A stretch of DNA of 64,000 nucleotides from Morella rubra (GCA_003952965.2 CM025850.1:5800492-5864491); one strand, 5' to 3'. Shown: positions 9,995 to 23,240, counted from the stretch's first letter. Numbers and translations: made by a program. Notes: generated by a model not told the origin, from the letters alone.

Positions 9995-12150
9995 CTAACA
10001 CAATTCACCCCTCTGCTGAATGGCAGAATCAAGCTTCATCCAGCCTTGTCCAATAATTGATCTAGGCCCATGAAGTAAGTCTATTACGTTTTCTCCATCC
10101 TGCAACCCTAGAAAAAAGCACACGAGAGAACATAATCCAGCATATTGAAGAAGTTGCTGATTCATGACTAGACGTCAAGTGTTGAATGAAAAAGCAAATC
10201 CAGAAAAGCTATTAGCTAATAGGAAGGACCCTTAGGATTAATTAGGAATTGTGCACTAGGATTGCTTGCAATACCTTCAAGTTGAAATCAACCATTAGAC
10301 TGAACACTAATGAAAATGAGTCCATTTAAAATTTTTAACCCCCTAATAATTCATTTCCTCCGTTGAAGAAAATATCCTACAACTATTTAAGGAGTAGAAA
10401 AGACATGCATAAACAATTTGGTCTTCCGTAAAATTTTTATCAAAAGTCGAAACCATTTGGAACTGCAAGAAAATAGATGTTGGCAGTATACACGCTAACA
10501 AGTATAAATGCACCGCAAAATAGGTAATAAGATACTGTTTCATTGTTTTAGAGCCAATTGCATGGATAGCAACTGGTAGTGATGAGGGCACACAAAAGTT
10601 AAGTGTTTTGTAAACTTACTTATCTACAATCGAGAACTCGTTAAGAAAAGCTAAGCAAACTTCATTTGTTGCACGTGACCAAGAATAAGGTTCCCTGCCT
10701 TCAATAGACAACAACAGATACTCATCCTGAAATGTGATACAAAAAAACCTGTTGAGCTGCTCCACAAAAAATTCTCTTGAAACGAAATCGTCAACTAATA
10801 AAGCATCAAAAATACCAACAAAATAGGTCCAAGCACGTCAAACACTTAATAGCCATTACCATCCTAGTAAGCTCGTATATTTTAACCTCCCCCATTTATG
10901 GTTCATACAAGTTTTGGGTCATTATTGCTTATCAGCTGCATCTCTTCCCATGATCATGATACTTTCTTCCCATGATCATGATACTTCCGACAAATCAAAT
11001 TCCTGATCAATGGAAGAACAATATCACCATTTGGTTCAATAAGATTCCGTAAGTGTCGTTTCTGCTCCATTGGAGTAAACCTACCATTCTTAGACATAAA
11101 TTCATACAAAACCGAAGATTTTTTTATGAAAAATTGTCTGTGATGAGTCTGCTATCTAGCTACAACTAAATGAGTCTGTTATCTAGGTTATTCTGTACCT
11201 TCTGTGCCACTTCTGTGGTTTTGATTGGTAACTTCTTTTGGGGGAGAATCAGCTGAGTTGTTGAATGTGCGAGCAAGACGCTTAACACAATTTAAACGTA
11301 AACTTTGGGATGATCTACCGGAGTCAGGATATCCAACTTGCAAACCTATCATATGGAAAAGAAACAGTATATAAGCGAGTTCTTTTTGTGACCCTATTAA
11401 TCACAGTGATTGCCACCACAATACCCCACTGTCATCAGAAATTCTGCTAAATACTTCAGCATAAATTTTTAAGTGCATGAACTTTGAATTTTAGACCGTC
11501 AATATCTTATATTAAACTACTTACAGTTACTAGCAGCATCCCCCTTGGTTAAGACTGCAGCCACCATTTGGTGATTTCCAGCAAGCTCACCCATAGAATG
11601 ATTCAACGATCTAGCAAGATGTCTTATATGACTTAGACGTAACTTTCTTGGGGAATTGGCTGATTTGTGCGCTAGAGCTTCCAGACCTATAAAAGTTTGC
11701 AATAGTATTGTGAATAAGTAATCAGTTCATGAAAAAAAAAATATTTGTATATCTTTCCAAGGACTAGCCATGTGCAAACATATATAAATACTTACCCTCA
11801 GACTCTGAACATTCAACGATTAGTTTTTCTCCAGCTTGATTAGTTTCAACACTAGTAACACCATTACATTTGACACTAAGTCCTGAAACAGAAGTTACTG
11901 CGTGATGTTCATCGGAGCTGATTGTTTCACCTTGTGTCACCATGCTGGTTTGTCCAGTTTGAGAACCTGACCTTGCACCTTCGGCTCTTAGTCTTCTCAA
12001 TTGATAGTTTCTACGACGCCTAGCCAGATGTTTCTCTCTCTGCTCAAGTGTCATTGACTGTCTTCTTTGCCTGTCCCGCATACGACGCCTTTCTCTTTCC
12101 TGCTCCCTTTGAATCCTGCGCAGCTCTGACCTTTCTGAGACCCCTTCCAT
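9995..12150 (-). CDS. Uncharacterised basic protein with STPR-like motif and duplicated exon module
   Basis: Unrecognised multi-exon gene. Proposed coding exons: 12150-11796, 11686-11525, 11345-11233, 11148-10963, 10726-10620, 10299-10275 (25-nt microexon) and 10099-9995. They sum to 1053 nt (350 aa) and stay in frame. ATG is at 12150; the in-frame TTG upstream was not used. Exon 1 encodes an Arg-rich segment, RRMRDRQRRQ..LEQREKHLARRRRNY, resembling the STPR DNA-binding repeat, so a nuclear role is plausible. Exons 2 and 3 each carry a L-R-L-x-x-(I/V)-(R/K)-x-LAR-x-(L/F)-N module with the same phase-1 entry, so one is probably a copy of the other. If the exon-3 donor is skipped, translation stops at 11188 after 224 aa. 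The exon 3/4 junction (weak donor gttacc) is the least certain. A 5' UTR exon probably lies near 12872-13010 (donor ggag|gtacaa). Confidence 0.7.
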
Positions 12151-12164
12151 ACTCAACTCTAATC

Positions 12165-13010
12165 CGTTCTGGGACTCAAAAGATCAACAAACTCTGCCTC
12201 ACCTTCAGCTCCCTATTCTGAACCACCCCCACCAGAAAAAAGAAAGGAAAAAAAGAAAAAGAAAAAAGAAAAAAAGACAACACGCAAAAATAGTCTTAGT
12301 ATTTCCCAAATTCCTCGCAACCAGAAAAATTCAACACCTCCAACACCAAACAAATAACTCACACGCGTGCCAAAAGCTTCGAACATCAAAAACAATTACG
12401 GCAATCTAAAAATAAAAATGCACAACTAAAATTATCAAATGTATCTATTTATTTCCACCAGCCGAAGAAACACCACCCCAATCGAGCTTACCCATCATCC
12501 AATTAAAAACAAAGACATGACACCTCAACATGTCAAGATAATTTAACACACACATTCCGTGATACCTATCAAATAACAAAAGAAAACAGTTCTTAAGGCC
12601 AATGACTAGTGCTATAATGATCCATTTTCTCGAGGATCAAATCAAAGGAAGCAATTTTCCAACAGGAAGCAACAAAACCTTAAAAGCCAAACACGAAGTT
12701 CTGGCATTTGGCGCTCGAGCCCATTTACAAACATCAATCAAAAAGAAATACCAACAAAAGAAAGAGGGAGAAGGAAAACGAAAAAAGGACCTTTTTTTGC
12801 GGAAAAATGAAATGGCTTCTGTAAAATTGCTCAAAGATTTTGGGGATTTAAAAAGAGGAAAGTGTTGTACCTCCGTCTACTCAAATCTGGCCTTTGGCAG
12901 TCGGCGATCGAGCAACTTCCACCGTCATACAAACTCCGTCGAACACACGGCGTGCATGGATGTGGGTATATGCTGCCCGGCCCTTTCTGTAACCGTCTCG
13001 TCAGCGATTC
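12165..13010 (-). other. 5' UTR intron and leader of the STPR-like gene
   Basis: Between the ATG at 12150 and a GC-richer leader at about 12872-13010 lies AT- and purine-rich sequence with no coding signal. A donor (ggag|gtacaa, minus strand) near 12871 suggests one 5' UTR intron of roughly 0.7 kb. Upstream of 13050 the DNA becomes promoter-like. Confidence 0.4.
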
Positions 13011-15111
13011 TCGCCTAATCAATCAGCGACACCTGATTTCGCGTCTGACTAGGGAAGGGACTCCTGTAATGCCAATTTTAAGTGCGTTTTGTTTCGATGG
13101 CGAAACAAAAACGAAAGGTGAAAAACGAGTAGTTTTGCAGGAAAGACGAAAAACGTGTATAGTTTACCCACGACATACAAATACCGTCACTTAGAAAAAA
13201 AATTAAAAAAAAAAAATTGTGCTTTGGAAACGTGTGGTTCTTCCTACGGTTTATTTCCCTAACCCGGTCCTTTTCTTTTGGGCCTAAGCCCTAATGCTGA
13301 TATAAGAGACCTGGGCCAAAGCCCTAGTGCCGATACACTCTTATGCTCGGAAGTTTAAACTACTGTCCATATAATGAATCTCCACCATTTTATAAGTAGG
13401 AAAAAATATATTTTTTATTTATAAATTATAAGTATCTGATACATTGCAATACACTTTCATACATTGCACTCTCTGACTAACAATCTTTTACATTTTGCAC
13501 TCTTCGTCAAAAAATTTCTATCAAATTAGACAGAAATGACAATAATGCCGTCCCACATTGCATATGTTCATATCTAACTGAGGGTATTGTTGTCAATTCA
13601 ATAATTGATTGGAGGCACTTGATTTTAGCCTCAGAAGTAAAAATTCAATTTCCTTTTAACTCATAGAAAAACTAGACAAGAAGTAGAAACTATTAATATT
13701 AGTAGTTGAAAGATGCAATGCGTCAAAATTGGCCGTGTAGTGTATAATGTGTCAAACTAAGTAAGATAGTTTCCATTCTTTTGTGAAGTTGTATGCAAGG
13801 GATTTTGGATTTCTCAGTAGTTAATCTCGCTACTTGTTGGTTTGAAGGTGCATTCCAGTATATTCTGTGTCATGCAAAGGAAGTTTGTTAAAAGGTTAGT
13901 CATCTCGTCGGTGATGGAAGATCGAACAAATAAGAGGCCTATGCCATGTCTCTTTGTGTCTCCGGTTTTGATTCATGGCACCAGAAAGACATGAAAGATT
14001 GGAACCGTTGCTGATATGATTTTCTCTTGGTTATGCAGAGAGCAAGTTTCTTGTATTAGGCATCAACTAGTGAACAGCAAACTTCTCTTTGCGAGCAATC
14101 TCAGTTTTTAGTCGGCATAAAAAGGCGTTCAAATATTGATGCAATCGATGGGCATGAAAAATCGCTGAAAATCTGGTATAAGACTTCGTAATGGGTCCGA
14201 AAAGTCGGCCTCTTGCGGTCCATCTTGCATCGGATATTAAAAATAATGACCCTTTTCGACAGCACTTTCCCTGAGAGTTATTCAAGTACCCAACTAACTT
14301 TTGTTCTTAAATGAACACGTGATGGAGGCAAGAAGACCGAACTCGACGTGAACGTCTCGAGAACGTCCATTCTGCATTTGAGATCATATAAATATATTTT
14401 TAGTGGATATTTTGCATGTTTAAAATGAGAGATTATTATATATGTTAGTGGGCTAGTCCTCTCAAAGCAGTCTTTGATTCAAACACGATCCAGAATTTTC
14501 GTTGTGCCTAGGCGGCTCCTCCTCATTTTGCATTTCAAAAGATACTGACCCTCCAAACACGGGACCAGATGAGAATTATGGTCTTAACTTGAACCCACCC
14601 AGAATATCAGTAATTGTCCGTGCAACAACACCTTTCTAAAGGTCATCAAATACCAACGACTTGATTCCAAAAATATATCCAGTCGGTGCAAATTTAGGGT
14701 TCAGGCTCTGCAGTGAAAAACATCTTAATGGAACTGGCTAAAAAGATGGTATCACTGGGTCAAAAATTTAAACCTACAAGCCAATCACTGAATCACAAAT
14801 GTACTTGTGTCTGCACCTTCTTGCAACCCTCCAATGGTTAAAAGAGGACATTGTGGAGGTACTTAATTGTAGCAGACATCACAGCCTAAAGTGGAGAATG
14901 TGTTAAGTGCAGCATGAATCAGACCTACTCTCTCTTCATTATAAGACATGTACAGTGTTTTAAGAGATCTAGCTTTATGCCCAAAAATAGAGATTTCTGA
15001 AGAGTGCTACTCTCGGTGCTATAAAACTACAGAAAACAACAGCACCTCATGCTAGAAGCCATAACAAGAAAGTCAAAAAGAAAATTTACAGAGCTGCTGA
15101 GGCCGCCAATT
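13011..15111. other. Intergenic region with a MITE-like AT-rich relic
   Basis: No gene was recognised. About 13390-13790 shares internal phrases (gacaataatgcc, taatattagtagttgaa) with the MITE at 34126-34522 and appears to be an older relative. The part before 15111 should include the 3' UTR of the GRAS gene. Confidence 0.4.
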
Positions 15112-16758
15112 TCACCTCCATGCGGAGGAGGAAGACATACGTCTGTTCTTCCAGCGAAGGTAGAGAGCCCCATCACTCTCTTCATGTCTATAGTTCTGAT
15201 CGTACTCCCTCAACATACCTACAACAGCGTCGGTCACAGAGCAACTCAATGGATATTGAGTAAAGCCTGCCATTGAAAGTCTTGCCCTCCACTTACCTAG
15301 AAGCTCATGCCGTTCCACCCTCTCAGTCTCCTCACAAGCTATCATGTTTACTATGTCACGAGCCACGCAGTTTTCTTCTGCACGGATCCGTTGCTTATCA
15401 TTTCTGGGACGGCCAGCTGCTTCAATTGATTCAAACATAGCCGTGTAATATTCCAATGTCTCCTCAAACCTTGGCAAAAATGAGGAAGTGTTGGTGTTGG
15501 ATTCTTGCTCAACAAGGGTCACAGCTTTGGGTGACAAACTTTTAACCAGCCTCAACAGTCTATCTCTATGGTTTTGGGTGCTCACACTCTCATCTGGCAT
15601 GTGGTGCAACACGTATGGGAAATTAACAGCCAGGGCTTCCCCAGGTCGAACACCAAGATTTTCTCGCTCAACCTCACAACCAGACATGGCTGCAGCATGA
15701 AACTCAAATGGTACGTTGTGTGCCTTAGCAAACTCCGCCAGCTTCTGTCCCACAATATGAAGTCCTCCACCTCGAGCATGAAATGATTGGGAATCATCAA
15801 CACCTGTGATGCGGACAAGGGGTGGGCCACCCGGCCGACACGCAAGAGCCCAGATGAGGAGCATCCACTGACTGCCCTGTGCAATCTGGAAATCAATGAT
15901 GTGAACTCTAGGTTCATTTTCCATTACTTCCCTGATGACAGCATTCGCAGACACGTAAGCAAACTTCCAATAGGGGCAGATCTGATAGAGAACAGACATG
16001 TATGACATTAGTTCTGAGCTTGTTGGTTCCTCACACTTCAGTTTATTGTAGATTACACTCCCCGAGCGTTCTAACCTTGCTCTAAGCCCTTCCAACATGT
16101 AAGCACTCAAACGTTGGATTGGATCCCCACTGACAGATACCATACTCCCCAACAGTTCCATTAATTCACCTGCTTTTGGTACATCAGTAAGGGATACTGC
16201 TTTTGCACAACTAATGAGCACTTCTCTTAGGTCCAACCTGGGGGGCTTTTCCACCAATTGATTCCAATCCCACCTTGATGTAGAAGCGACTTGATGGATC
16301 CCAACATTGAGAGAGTTATAGCAGCTGTCACCATTATCTGATTCACCAAGCAGTAACATCTCGACTTCCCTGAGCTTGTGCCTCAATTCATTGCCATTAT
16401 CAGCAACAGAAGAGCCACTTGCTGGTGATCCATAGGTGTTATCAGAAGAATGATGTGGATCTGACAGGCATGACTGAGAAACTTGGGGAGAAAAGGGACT
16501 TCTATTAGACAAGCCACTAGAGACAGAAGGGGAATCGCAGACAATATAACCAGTAGTGGCCGGGAATGATTCCAGGGTGAAGTACTGTTCCTTAAAAGGT
16601 TCAAAGGAAATGCTTGTTCCTTGGTTGCCAAGATCTGGGCAGACATTGTTTTCTAAAATCTGGGAATGAGATAAACAATAGTTATCAACTTCTTGCAAAG
16701 GCTGGTGGTACAACCCATGGAGCCGGGCTGATCTATGGTGCTCCTGAGATGTTTGCAT
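15112..16758 (-). CDS. GRAS transcription regulator, PAT1 branch, SCL13-like
   Basis: Single coding exon of 548 aa with a true ATG at 16758. The N-terminus (MQTSQEHH..LHGLY, FFTLES-like, SPSVSSG..SPFSPQ.SQSC.SD.H.S.D..YGSP) follows remembered Arabidopsis SCL13 closely. The GRAS domain fills about residues 175-548: LHR1 (LREVLISCAKAV), VHIID at 285-289 within VHIIDFQIAQGSQW, LHR2, PFYRE-like (FPYVLHHMPDESVS..NHRDRLLRLVKSLSP) and a C-terminal SAW region ending SSSAWR. SCL13 is a positive regulator of phytochrome-B signalling; PAT1-branch members also act in stress and wound responses. All expected motifs are present with no frameshift. An acceptor (atttatag) abuts the ATG, so the 5' UTR is spliced. 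Confidence 0.93.
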   Translation of the reverse strand: MQTSQEHHRSARLHGLYHQPLQEVDNYCLSHSQILENNVCPDLGNQGTSISFEPFKEQYFTLESFPATTGYIVCDSPSVSSGLSNRSPFSPQVSQSCLSDPHHSSDNTYGSPASGSSVADNGNELRHKLREVEMLLLGESDNGDSCYNSLNVGIHQVASTSRWDWNQLVEKPPRLDLREVLISCAKAVSLTDVPKAGELMELLGSMVSVSGDPIQRLSAYMLEGLRARLERSGSVIYNKLKCEEPTSSELMSYMSVLYQICPYWKFAYVSANAVIREVMENEPRVHIIDFQIAQGSQWMLLIWALACRPGGPPLVRITGVDDSQSFHARGGGLHIVGQKLAEFAKAHNVPFEFHAAAMSGCEVERENLGVRPGEALAVNFPYVLHHMPDESVSTQNHRDRLLRLVKSLSPKAVTLVEQESNTNTSSFLPRFEETLEYYTAMFESIEAAGRPRNDKQRIRAEENCVARDIVNMIACEETERVERHELLGKWRARLSMAGFTQYPLSCSVTDAVVGMLREYDQNYRHEESDGALYLRWKNRRMSSSSAWR

Positions 16759-19440
16759 CTATAAATAAGAATGATTCACGTGGCCAAGAAAGAAACACAA
16801 GATTGCTGGTGGCGTTACTAGTGCTACCTCGACTTGGTCAAATCATTCATTCGTTCAAACACAACCAAAACTTTTACAGAGAATCTTAACAAAAAGTCAA
16901 GAACAGAGCAGTACTCAGAAAAGAATGATGATTTGTTCATCAGCAGCAGCATTAGTCACTGAATACTTCGGCGGTCAAGAGGATTAAATTTCCATACCAA
17001 CATAATCTGCCAAAAAAGGAATGGGATTAGACATGATTGTAATATCAGTGGTGATGAAAAGAGAACCAAAAAGGCAGTCAAGTAAAAGCAATCAAGGATC
17101 ACAAGAACAGCAAGGTAATCCATAACACTATGCAGAAAATTTAGAACCCCTGCCACCACCCAATTAAGTTGGTCCATAAAGCACAACTCAAAGAAAAAAT
17201 ATAAATATCACTAGCCTCTCCAGCCTCAAGTAGCCGAGTTTCCTAGGGGCACGATTTAGCCCACCTTTAACTTTGCAAACGAAGAAGATAGAGAAATTAA
17301 AAGATAAATCTTGTACTACCTTTCTATAAGGACCATTCACCAAATCCTCTTCACTCTTCACCAGGAGTGATACTGTGTTCCAAGCTCTTACTCCTATTCT
17401 TGGCACAGCCAAGAGACTCTTTGACTATATTGCGTTTAGGGTTCAAATTGGACCTCCTGTGGTGCATTGCTATTGAGCCATTGGAATCGCATTTTATATG
17501 AATGCTCTTGCAACAGCAGCTATTGGCTCTTATTTGCTGCTCGGGCTATAGTTGCTGTGGCTCAGGCCATCCCTAGGCTTCAAGTCCCATTAACGATCAT
17601 GAATAGTTTCCTGGCCAAGCCCTTCTAGGAGTTAAAGAAACCATTCATTATTATTGGCTATTGGATGATGTTGGTAGTAGGTTGTGACAACTTTGCTACC
17701 AACTTCAATTTCAGACAAAAAAAAGAAGAGCAGAATTACATGGTGATGCCTTCACATTGTTTTTTTTTTCTTCTTCCTGACTTTTTTTGGGTGGGCAGTC
17801 ATATATTACCAAGAAAATGTAAAGGCATTTGATCAATGAGTTGTCCAATAATAGCCAACAGGTATAAACTTCAATTGAGATTGACTTAGAGGGTGTAGAT
17901 CATATGCTTTCACCATTATGAGCACACAATTGAAAAGTGATGCCCAGTGCAGAAGAAAAGTATGTTGATGATGACTTTAGCTTTGTTGTCGGTACCTACA
18001 CAGAACTCAGCAGATAGTTTCTGTACACAACACTAACTGGCCCCTCCGTAGCAGCATAGGAGAAAGAAAATGGATCAATGAAAGCATGAAAGATGCTCCA
18101 TAAAAATTCCTGCAACTAGGCCAGAACCTAACCTACACCTCGGAGGACTCTAGTAATACCAAATCTGCCTTTCCATTTAAACCTCACTCAGTAGCCTGAA
18201 CATAATATGCAGAGTACTTCCTAAGAGCTTTAACCAAAGAGAAATTTGTGCAGATCGAAGAGAAATGCATCGACTTTCATGAAAGTATGCAAAAAGGTCA
18301 CGCAGATCCCAATCACTAAATCACAAGCATAAACGACACCTATAACCTATAGGTTTTACACCTATTCCAGAAACTTGCGGAGTTGAAAACCAACAAATAG
18401 GATCCATCATTCAGCTTGAATCTACATAATTTACCTCGATTTTAGATGATTTTTTATGAAGAACTTACCCTATTCGACCAAGCAATAAACAATGGGTTGT
18501 GCCTGTGTGTGGTAGTGAACTTGTGCATTTACTCTAAGAGAATCTACAATCTAATCGACGTGAACTCCCCATCTCTGGAAAAGAAGATAACTAAATCATT
18601 GACTACTGAGAAAAAGGTACTTCATAAGCTAAAGAGTTACTCGGAAAGAGGAAGAACTACAGATGAATCGAATGAAAAGAAGGGAGGGGGCAAACGAAAC
18701 CTCAGATGACAAAGGAAAAGATTCCATGTATCACCATGAAAAAGGACCATCCTTCAATTGCCAAGCTCTAAAAGAAATCAAATTCGCAATAAAGAGTTAA
18801 AGTTTCCTCGTCGATTAAGAAAAAAGAATCAATAGCTAGATCAACCTCATTTTCTGGGGGTAAGCAGATCAATCTCGTTAGTGAACCAAAAAGTTCCAAT
18901 TTTCTGTTCAGATACACAGCAATCTCAAAGCAATAACAAGCTCCTAAAAAGAAAACATTTTCAGACGCCAAATTAGAATTCAACCTAGTAGAAATAGGGG
19001 GAAAAGTTCGCCTTTTACAAATTTAAACACAACCCACACATCCGAATCACGAAACAAGAGTGAAAATGAAGCCAGAATTCCAAAGCACAGCAACAAACAA
19101 CAATAACCGAAGCCCAAAAAGACCCAAAAATGACCAGAGAAATTCTATAGCCACCCAGACCAGGAAATACAAAAGCAAAAAAAAAAAAAAAGAACAAAAC
19201 TATTTAAGAAAAAACACCATAAGGTCCATAACCCATTCTGAAAACAAACACCATGATGAGATATTATCACTAATAAACGACTGGTTATGCATACCTTAGA
19301 GATTAATGACAAAGTCTCAGTTGAGCTTCTCAACTTGTCTCCCGAAGATTCCTTAGCTAATACCACGGAATGAAGCGGTCTCTGGCCTCGAGTTGTAGTA
19401 ATGCATCTGGTTGTTGGTGATTGAGTGTTTTATAGCAATA
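16759..19440 (-). other. Long 5' UTR intron and leader exon of the SCL13-like gene
   Basis: The GRAS ATG lies immediately after a splice acceptor. The best leader exon is at about 19299-19440 on the minus strand, ending ..ctctaag|gtatgc, which gives a 5' UTR intron near 2.5 kb. Such introns are common in PAT1-branch GRAS genes. Nothing else inside the interval looks like a gene; alternative leader exons cannot be excluded. Confidence 0.5.
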
Positions 19441-22400
19441 TCTTTATGACGAGTACCCTCAAAATGTTCTTCTAATTCCAATATTGCCACATTTGATGTG
19501 GTTTGACGGTCGGCGATGTTGATGTAAGCATTGCCCAGTCCCTACTTGTGGCCGAGAAGAACGAAAGTCTTTAATTTCAAAATATTTTCGGTACCTGTGA
19601 AAGTTGACCACTGTATTTCGTAGACTTTTCAATAGAGCAAAGAAAATTTGAAGAATAAGAAGAAACGAATAGCCTTTACTGAAAAAGAAAAAAGAAAAAA
19701 AAAGAAAAAAGAAAGAATAGACGCGTTAGTATTAAAAAAACATATTAGTACGCTACTAGGCTTCCAACTAGTTTCTGGGATGTGATTGAATTCTGGATCA
19801 ACTCTCTAGCTTTTGGGCCTGATTTGACTTATTATATAAATTAATTTGAAAGATAAAATTTCTGAAAACTTATTTTTATAAAATTAAAAAAAATTACAAC
19901 ACCTCAACAAAACTTCTTAAAATTAAGAAATTTGTGAACATTTGTTATTTCTTCCTAGCTTATTCTATAAAATTTAATCGCATTATATAATTTTAACTTT
20001 GACTCTTAAAAAAATTTGAATAGATAGAAAACTTGTTTATTGCATACTACATTGATTGACTATATATATTCTTGCAACATAAAAAACATCCGAAGTCATA
20101 CCATCTATTTTCAGCAAATAAAAATTTCAAGTTAAATATAAAACTAAATGCAATATGTGTTTTTCTTAATAATATGTATTAATAGCAATAAATTCTTCTT
20201 GTTCAAACTCTATCAAGAATCTTTTTAAGATTAAAAATTTAAAATGTTTCCTTAAAAGGAAGTATAAAAGATACAAAAATTATTATTTCCTTAGATGATA
20301 TCTCTAACAAATCTAATTGTAGTTCAATAAGAATTAATAATTCTTACATGTCCAAACAGATTATTAGATGGCGAATAAATTTCAGTTTTCCATTATCAAA
20401 GGAAAACTATTTGGAGAATTTTTTATTGGGTTTTGTTAAAGGAATATTCGATGAAATTTTTTTTGGGATAGAATTTGATGGCATATAAATTTTCATAGAT
20501 TCTTGGTAGGATTTGATTATTAAAAGTGAGTTATTTTGTAAGTTCATTTTTTTAGATCATTAGAAACTAATGAATTCATTTTTAACCAACCTATCGCAGA
20601 GTCCACTAGGCTAAGAACCCAAGGGAGCTGGATTTGAGGTCCAACACTTGGAACGGGTTGAAAGGCTCAGATTCTCCTTCCTCTCTCCTACAAACAAAGA
20701 AAACATAATAGGACCTGAGGTCCTCTCCGTAGGGAGATTTTTCTGATGCTATTGTTAATCGTCATCTTTTCTATATCTCTTGTTTACTAGTTCAATTTTG
20801 AGTGAAAAAGAGTGCGTACATTTTTTTCTATCCCTTTTCCCTCTCTATATCCTTGCTCTTTCTTCCCTGGGCTAGGGACTTGTTAGGCCCAAGCCTCTTT
20901 TACAATCTAGGCCTTATTGTCCTTCGACCTTTTTCGTCTCATCCAACCTTTCACTGAAGATCGGCGCTGTCAAACTTTGTCCCCTTTTCGATTGATTTGA
21001 ATCGACTCTTCACCCTTACCTTTCGCTTTTAGGACCGTCAGTTAGTGGCTAGACAAGGAGCAATCATAATTTCTTACATATGCTTCTTTACCCGATAAAA
21101 TATCAATGTCAAGCTCTTTTTATGAACCTCCAATCACAAAGAGGCACATGCTACATTGAATGGGTTGATTCTTGCTTTACTATTTTTGGGCTTCTAGTTA
21201 TGGGCTTTTGTAGTAAGGAAAAATTCATCCTCCATCATAAAACAAAACAAAAAATATAATAATTTTCAATAGATTTTGTTTGGCAGCCAATATCAAAGTT
21301 ATATTGAATATATTTTTTCTAGAATTATTAAAAGAAGTTGATTGCCATTCAGCTTTTCGAAAAGTGACTTTGCATAAGACTTTATGTTGATATAAAAAAA
21401 ATGAGATAATAAATTTTGTATCCTTTAAATATGAGATCTTGATACTTTAGACCCTAAATTATTACTTTTGTACACTAATCAATTACTAAAACTCTTTGCA
21501 CTCTCTATTAGAATTTTTTTATCAGGAAAAAATCAAATTTTTTACCTTTAAAATTATAATTTTATCCTCACAAAAATATTGGTCACAAAATTATTGAGAT
21601 AGAATTTTCTTAAGAATATTTTCTGATTTTAAAAATTCGGGTGCTAAATATAAAATTTTACTTTTTTCAGCTTCCAAAACTAGGTAATTTGGGTCCACAT
21701 TCAATCTTATTTTCCTTTTTTTTTTGTAACTCTAACTTTAATTTTAAAAAATAAGCAGACCCTCCGGGGCTAGCGAACCACCCCCAATAAAACTCAATTG
21801 TAAATTTTTGAAAGTTTCCACATCTTTTTTTTATAAACTCCAATAAAACTCATAAATTTTTACCCAGAATTAAATTAGAAAATTTTAACACCTCCAAACA
21901 TCAACTCAAACTATTCTCATGTTCATTCATTGCAAGTTTAAGCATTTTCATATTCAAAATCATCACATTGCACCAAAGAAAATGAAAGTCAAAGAATTCT
22001 CCCTTGGAAGTCAAGTACTCATGGTATTATGTCAATTTTTTTTAAGTTTGATTTTTATGAATATTTGTGAAAATTTGGTATAAAATTTAGAGTTTATTTG
22101 ATATGATATTGACTTTATTAGAATTTATGAAAAAGTATAGATAACAATATAATTTTTTTATAATTAAATTTTATTGGATATTGCAGAAAAGTGTGATCTT
22201 TAGAAGAATTTGAGATTGCTTTTTTATTGGAGTATGTATAAAAAAAATTTAAATTGTGGTGTTTACTTTTTTTTTTGAATAAATTCAATTAAAATTTGGC
22301 AATTTTTAAGATGCTAAACAGGTCCATAATTTTTTTCTCACTTGACATTAAAAATTTAGGTCAACAGAAAATCTAAATGAGTTCCTTAGAAAAGTATATC

Positions 22401-22970
22401 TTCAACTTGAAATTACCTAGATTTAGAGGACCAAATCAAATAATAGAAAATACAATCAATTACCAGAAAATTTACTATTATTATTTTTAAGGTATCAAAC
22501 AAGCTCTGAGAAAATAATAATTGTTTCAAAAATATTTAAGGCTGAAAATTATTTCAATATTTTTTTATTATAGCCGAAAACAAACAAACCTAACCTAATA
22601 AAAAAAAACTCTTTTAAAACTACCAATAGATTAGAAAGTGGAAATGGCTAAGAAAAAAAGAAAGAAGAGAAAGTGGGAGAGTGATAAAAATCTTTTAAGC
22701 CTTTTAGCCGCAAAAAACTGTCTCTTGTCTTGACTCTCAAAATAGCTTGTAGAGTTGTAGCCCGTAGGTGACAAAACCGCGGCCAACACGGTTCCTCTAG
22801 TCGAATCAAATTGCATTTTAGTAAATAAATGAGATGTGCAGGGCATTTAGATAGAAGGGGCTCCTACCTGGAAGTTGACGGGCTCGCATTCCCAGAAGCA
22901 GCTTAACCTTCCATTAGAAAATATGCTTATGGTGACGTGAGATTCAGCGTCCTCCACTCGGAATTGGCGG

Positions 22971-23240
22971 GTGATCAGGTGGTCGATGGATCATGGTACG
23001 AACGTGAGACCTCTGAGAGAGTTCCTTTATGTCGCGTTTCATACGGCACACGCGAGAGACCACACACCCGACTCGCCAACAAAGAACGACAATGCCTCGT
23101 GCATTAATTTTCCGCTCAATGAAAACGTGCCACGTAAAAGAATATTCGAACGGTCCCATCATCGCATCTTTATAAAATTGAGGATGAGAGCAACATGTGA
23201 TACGGGAGGCAGACGTTCTAACACGTCATTGTGATTGTAA
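22971..23240 (+). promoter_or_regulatory. Conserved promoter-like block in copy A
   Basis: The best-preserved stretch between the two copies (counterpart 32514-32775). It contains ccacgt/acgtg-type motifs, a TATAAAAT (about 23170-23177) and a downstream leader-like segment. No coding region follows. It may be an orphaned promoter whose gene was lost before or after the duplication. A shared short ORF through the block has frameshifts between copies at its N-terminal side. Confidence 0.3.

Noticed and set aside
20574-21240. Solo LTR in copy A
   Set aside because: The block is absent from copy B, but no matching TG..CA ends or 5-bp duplication could be defined, so it is left as an unexplained insertion/deletion difference.
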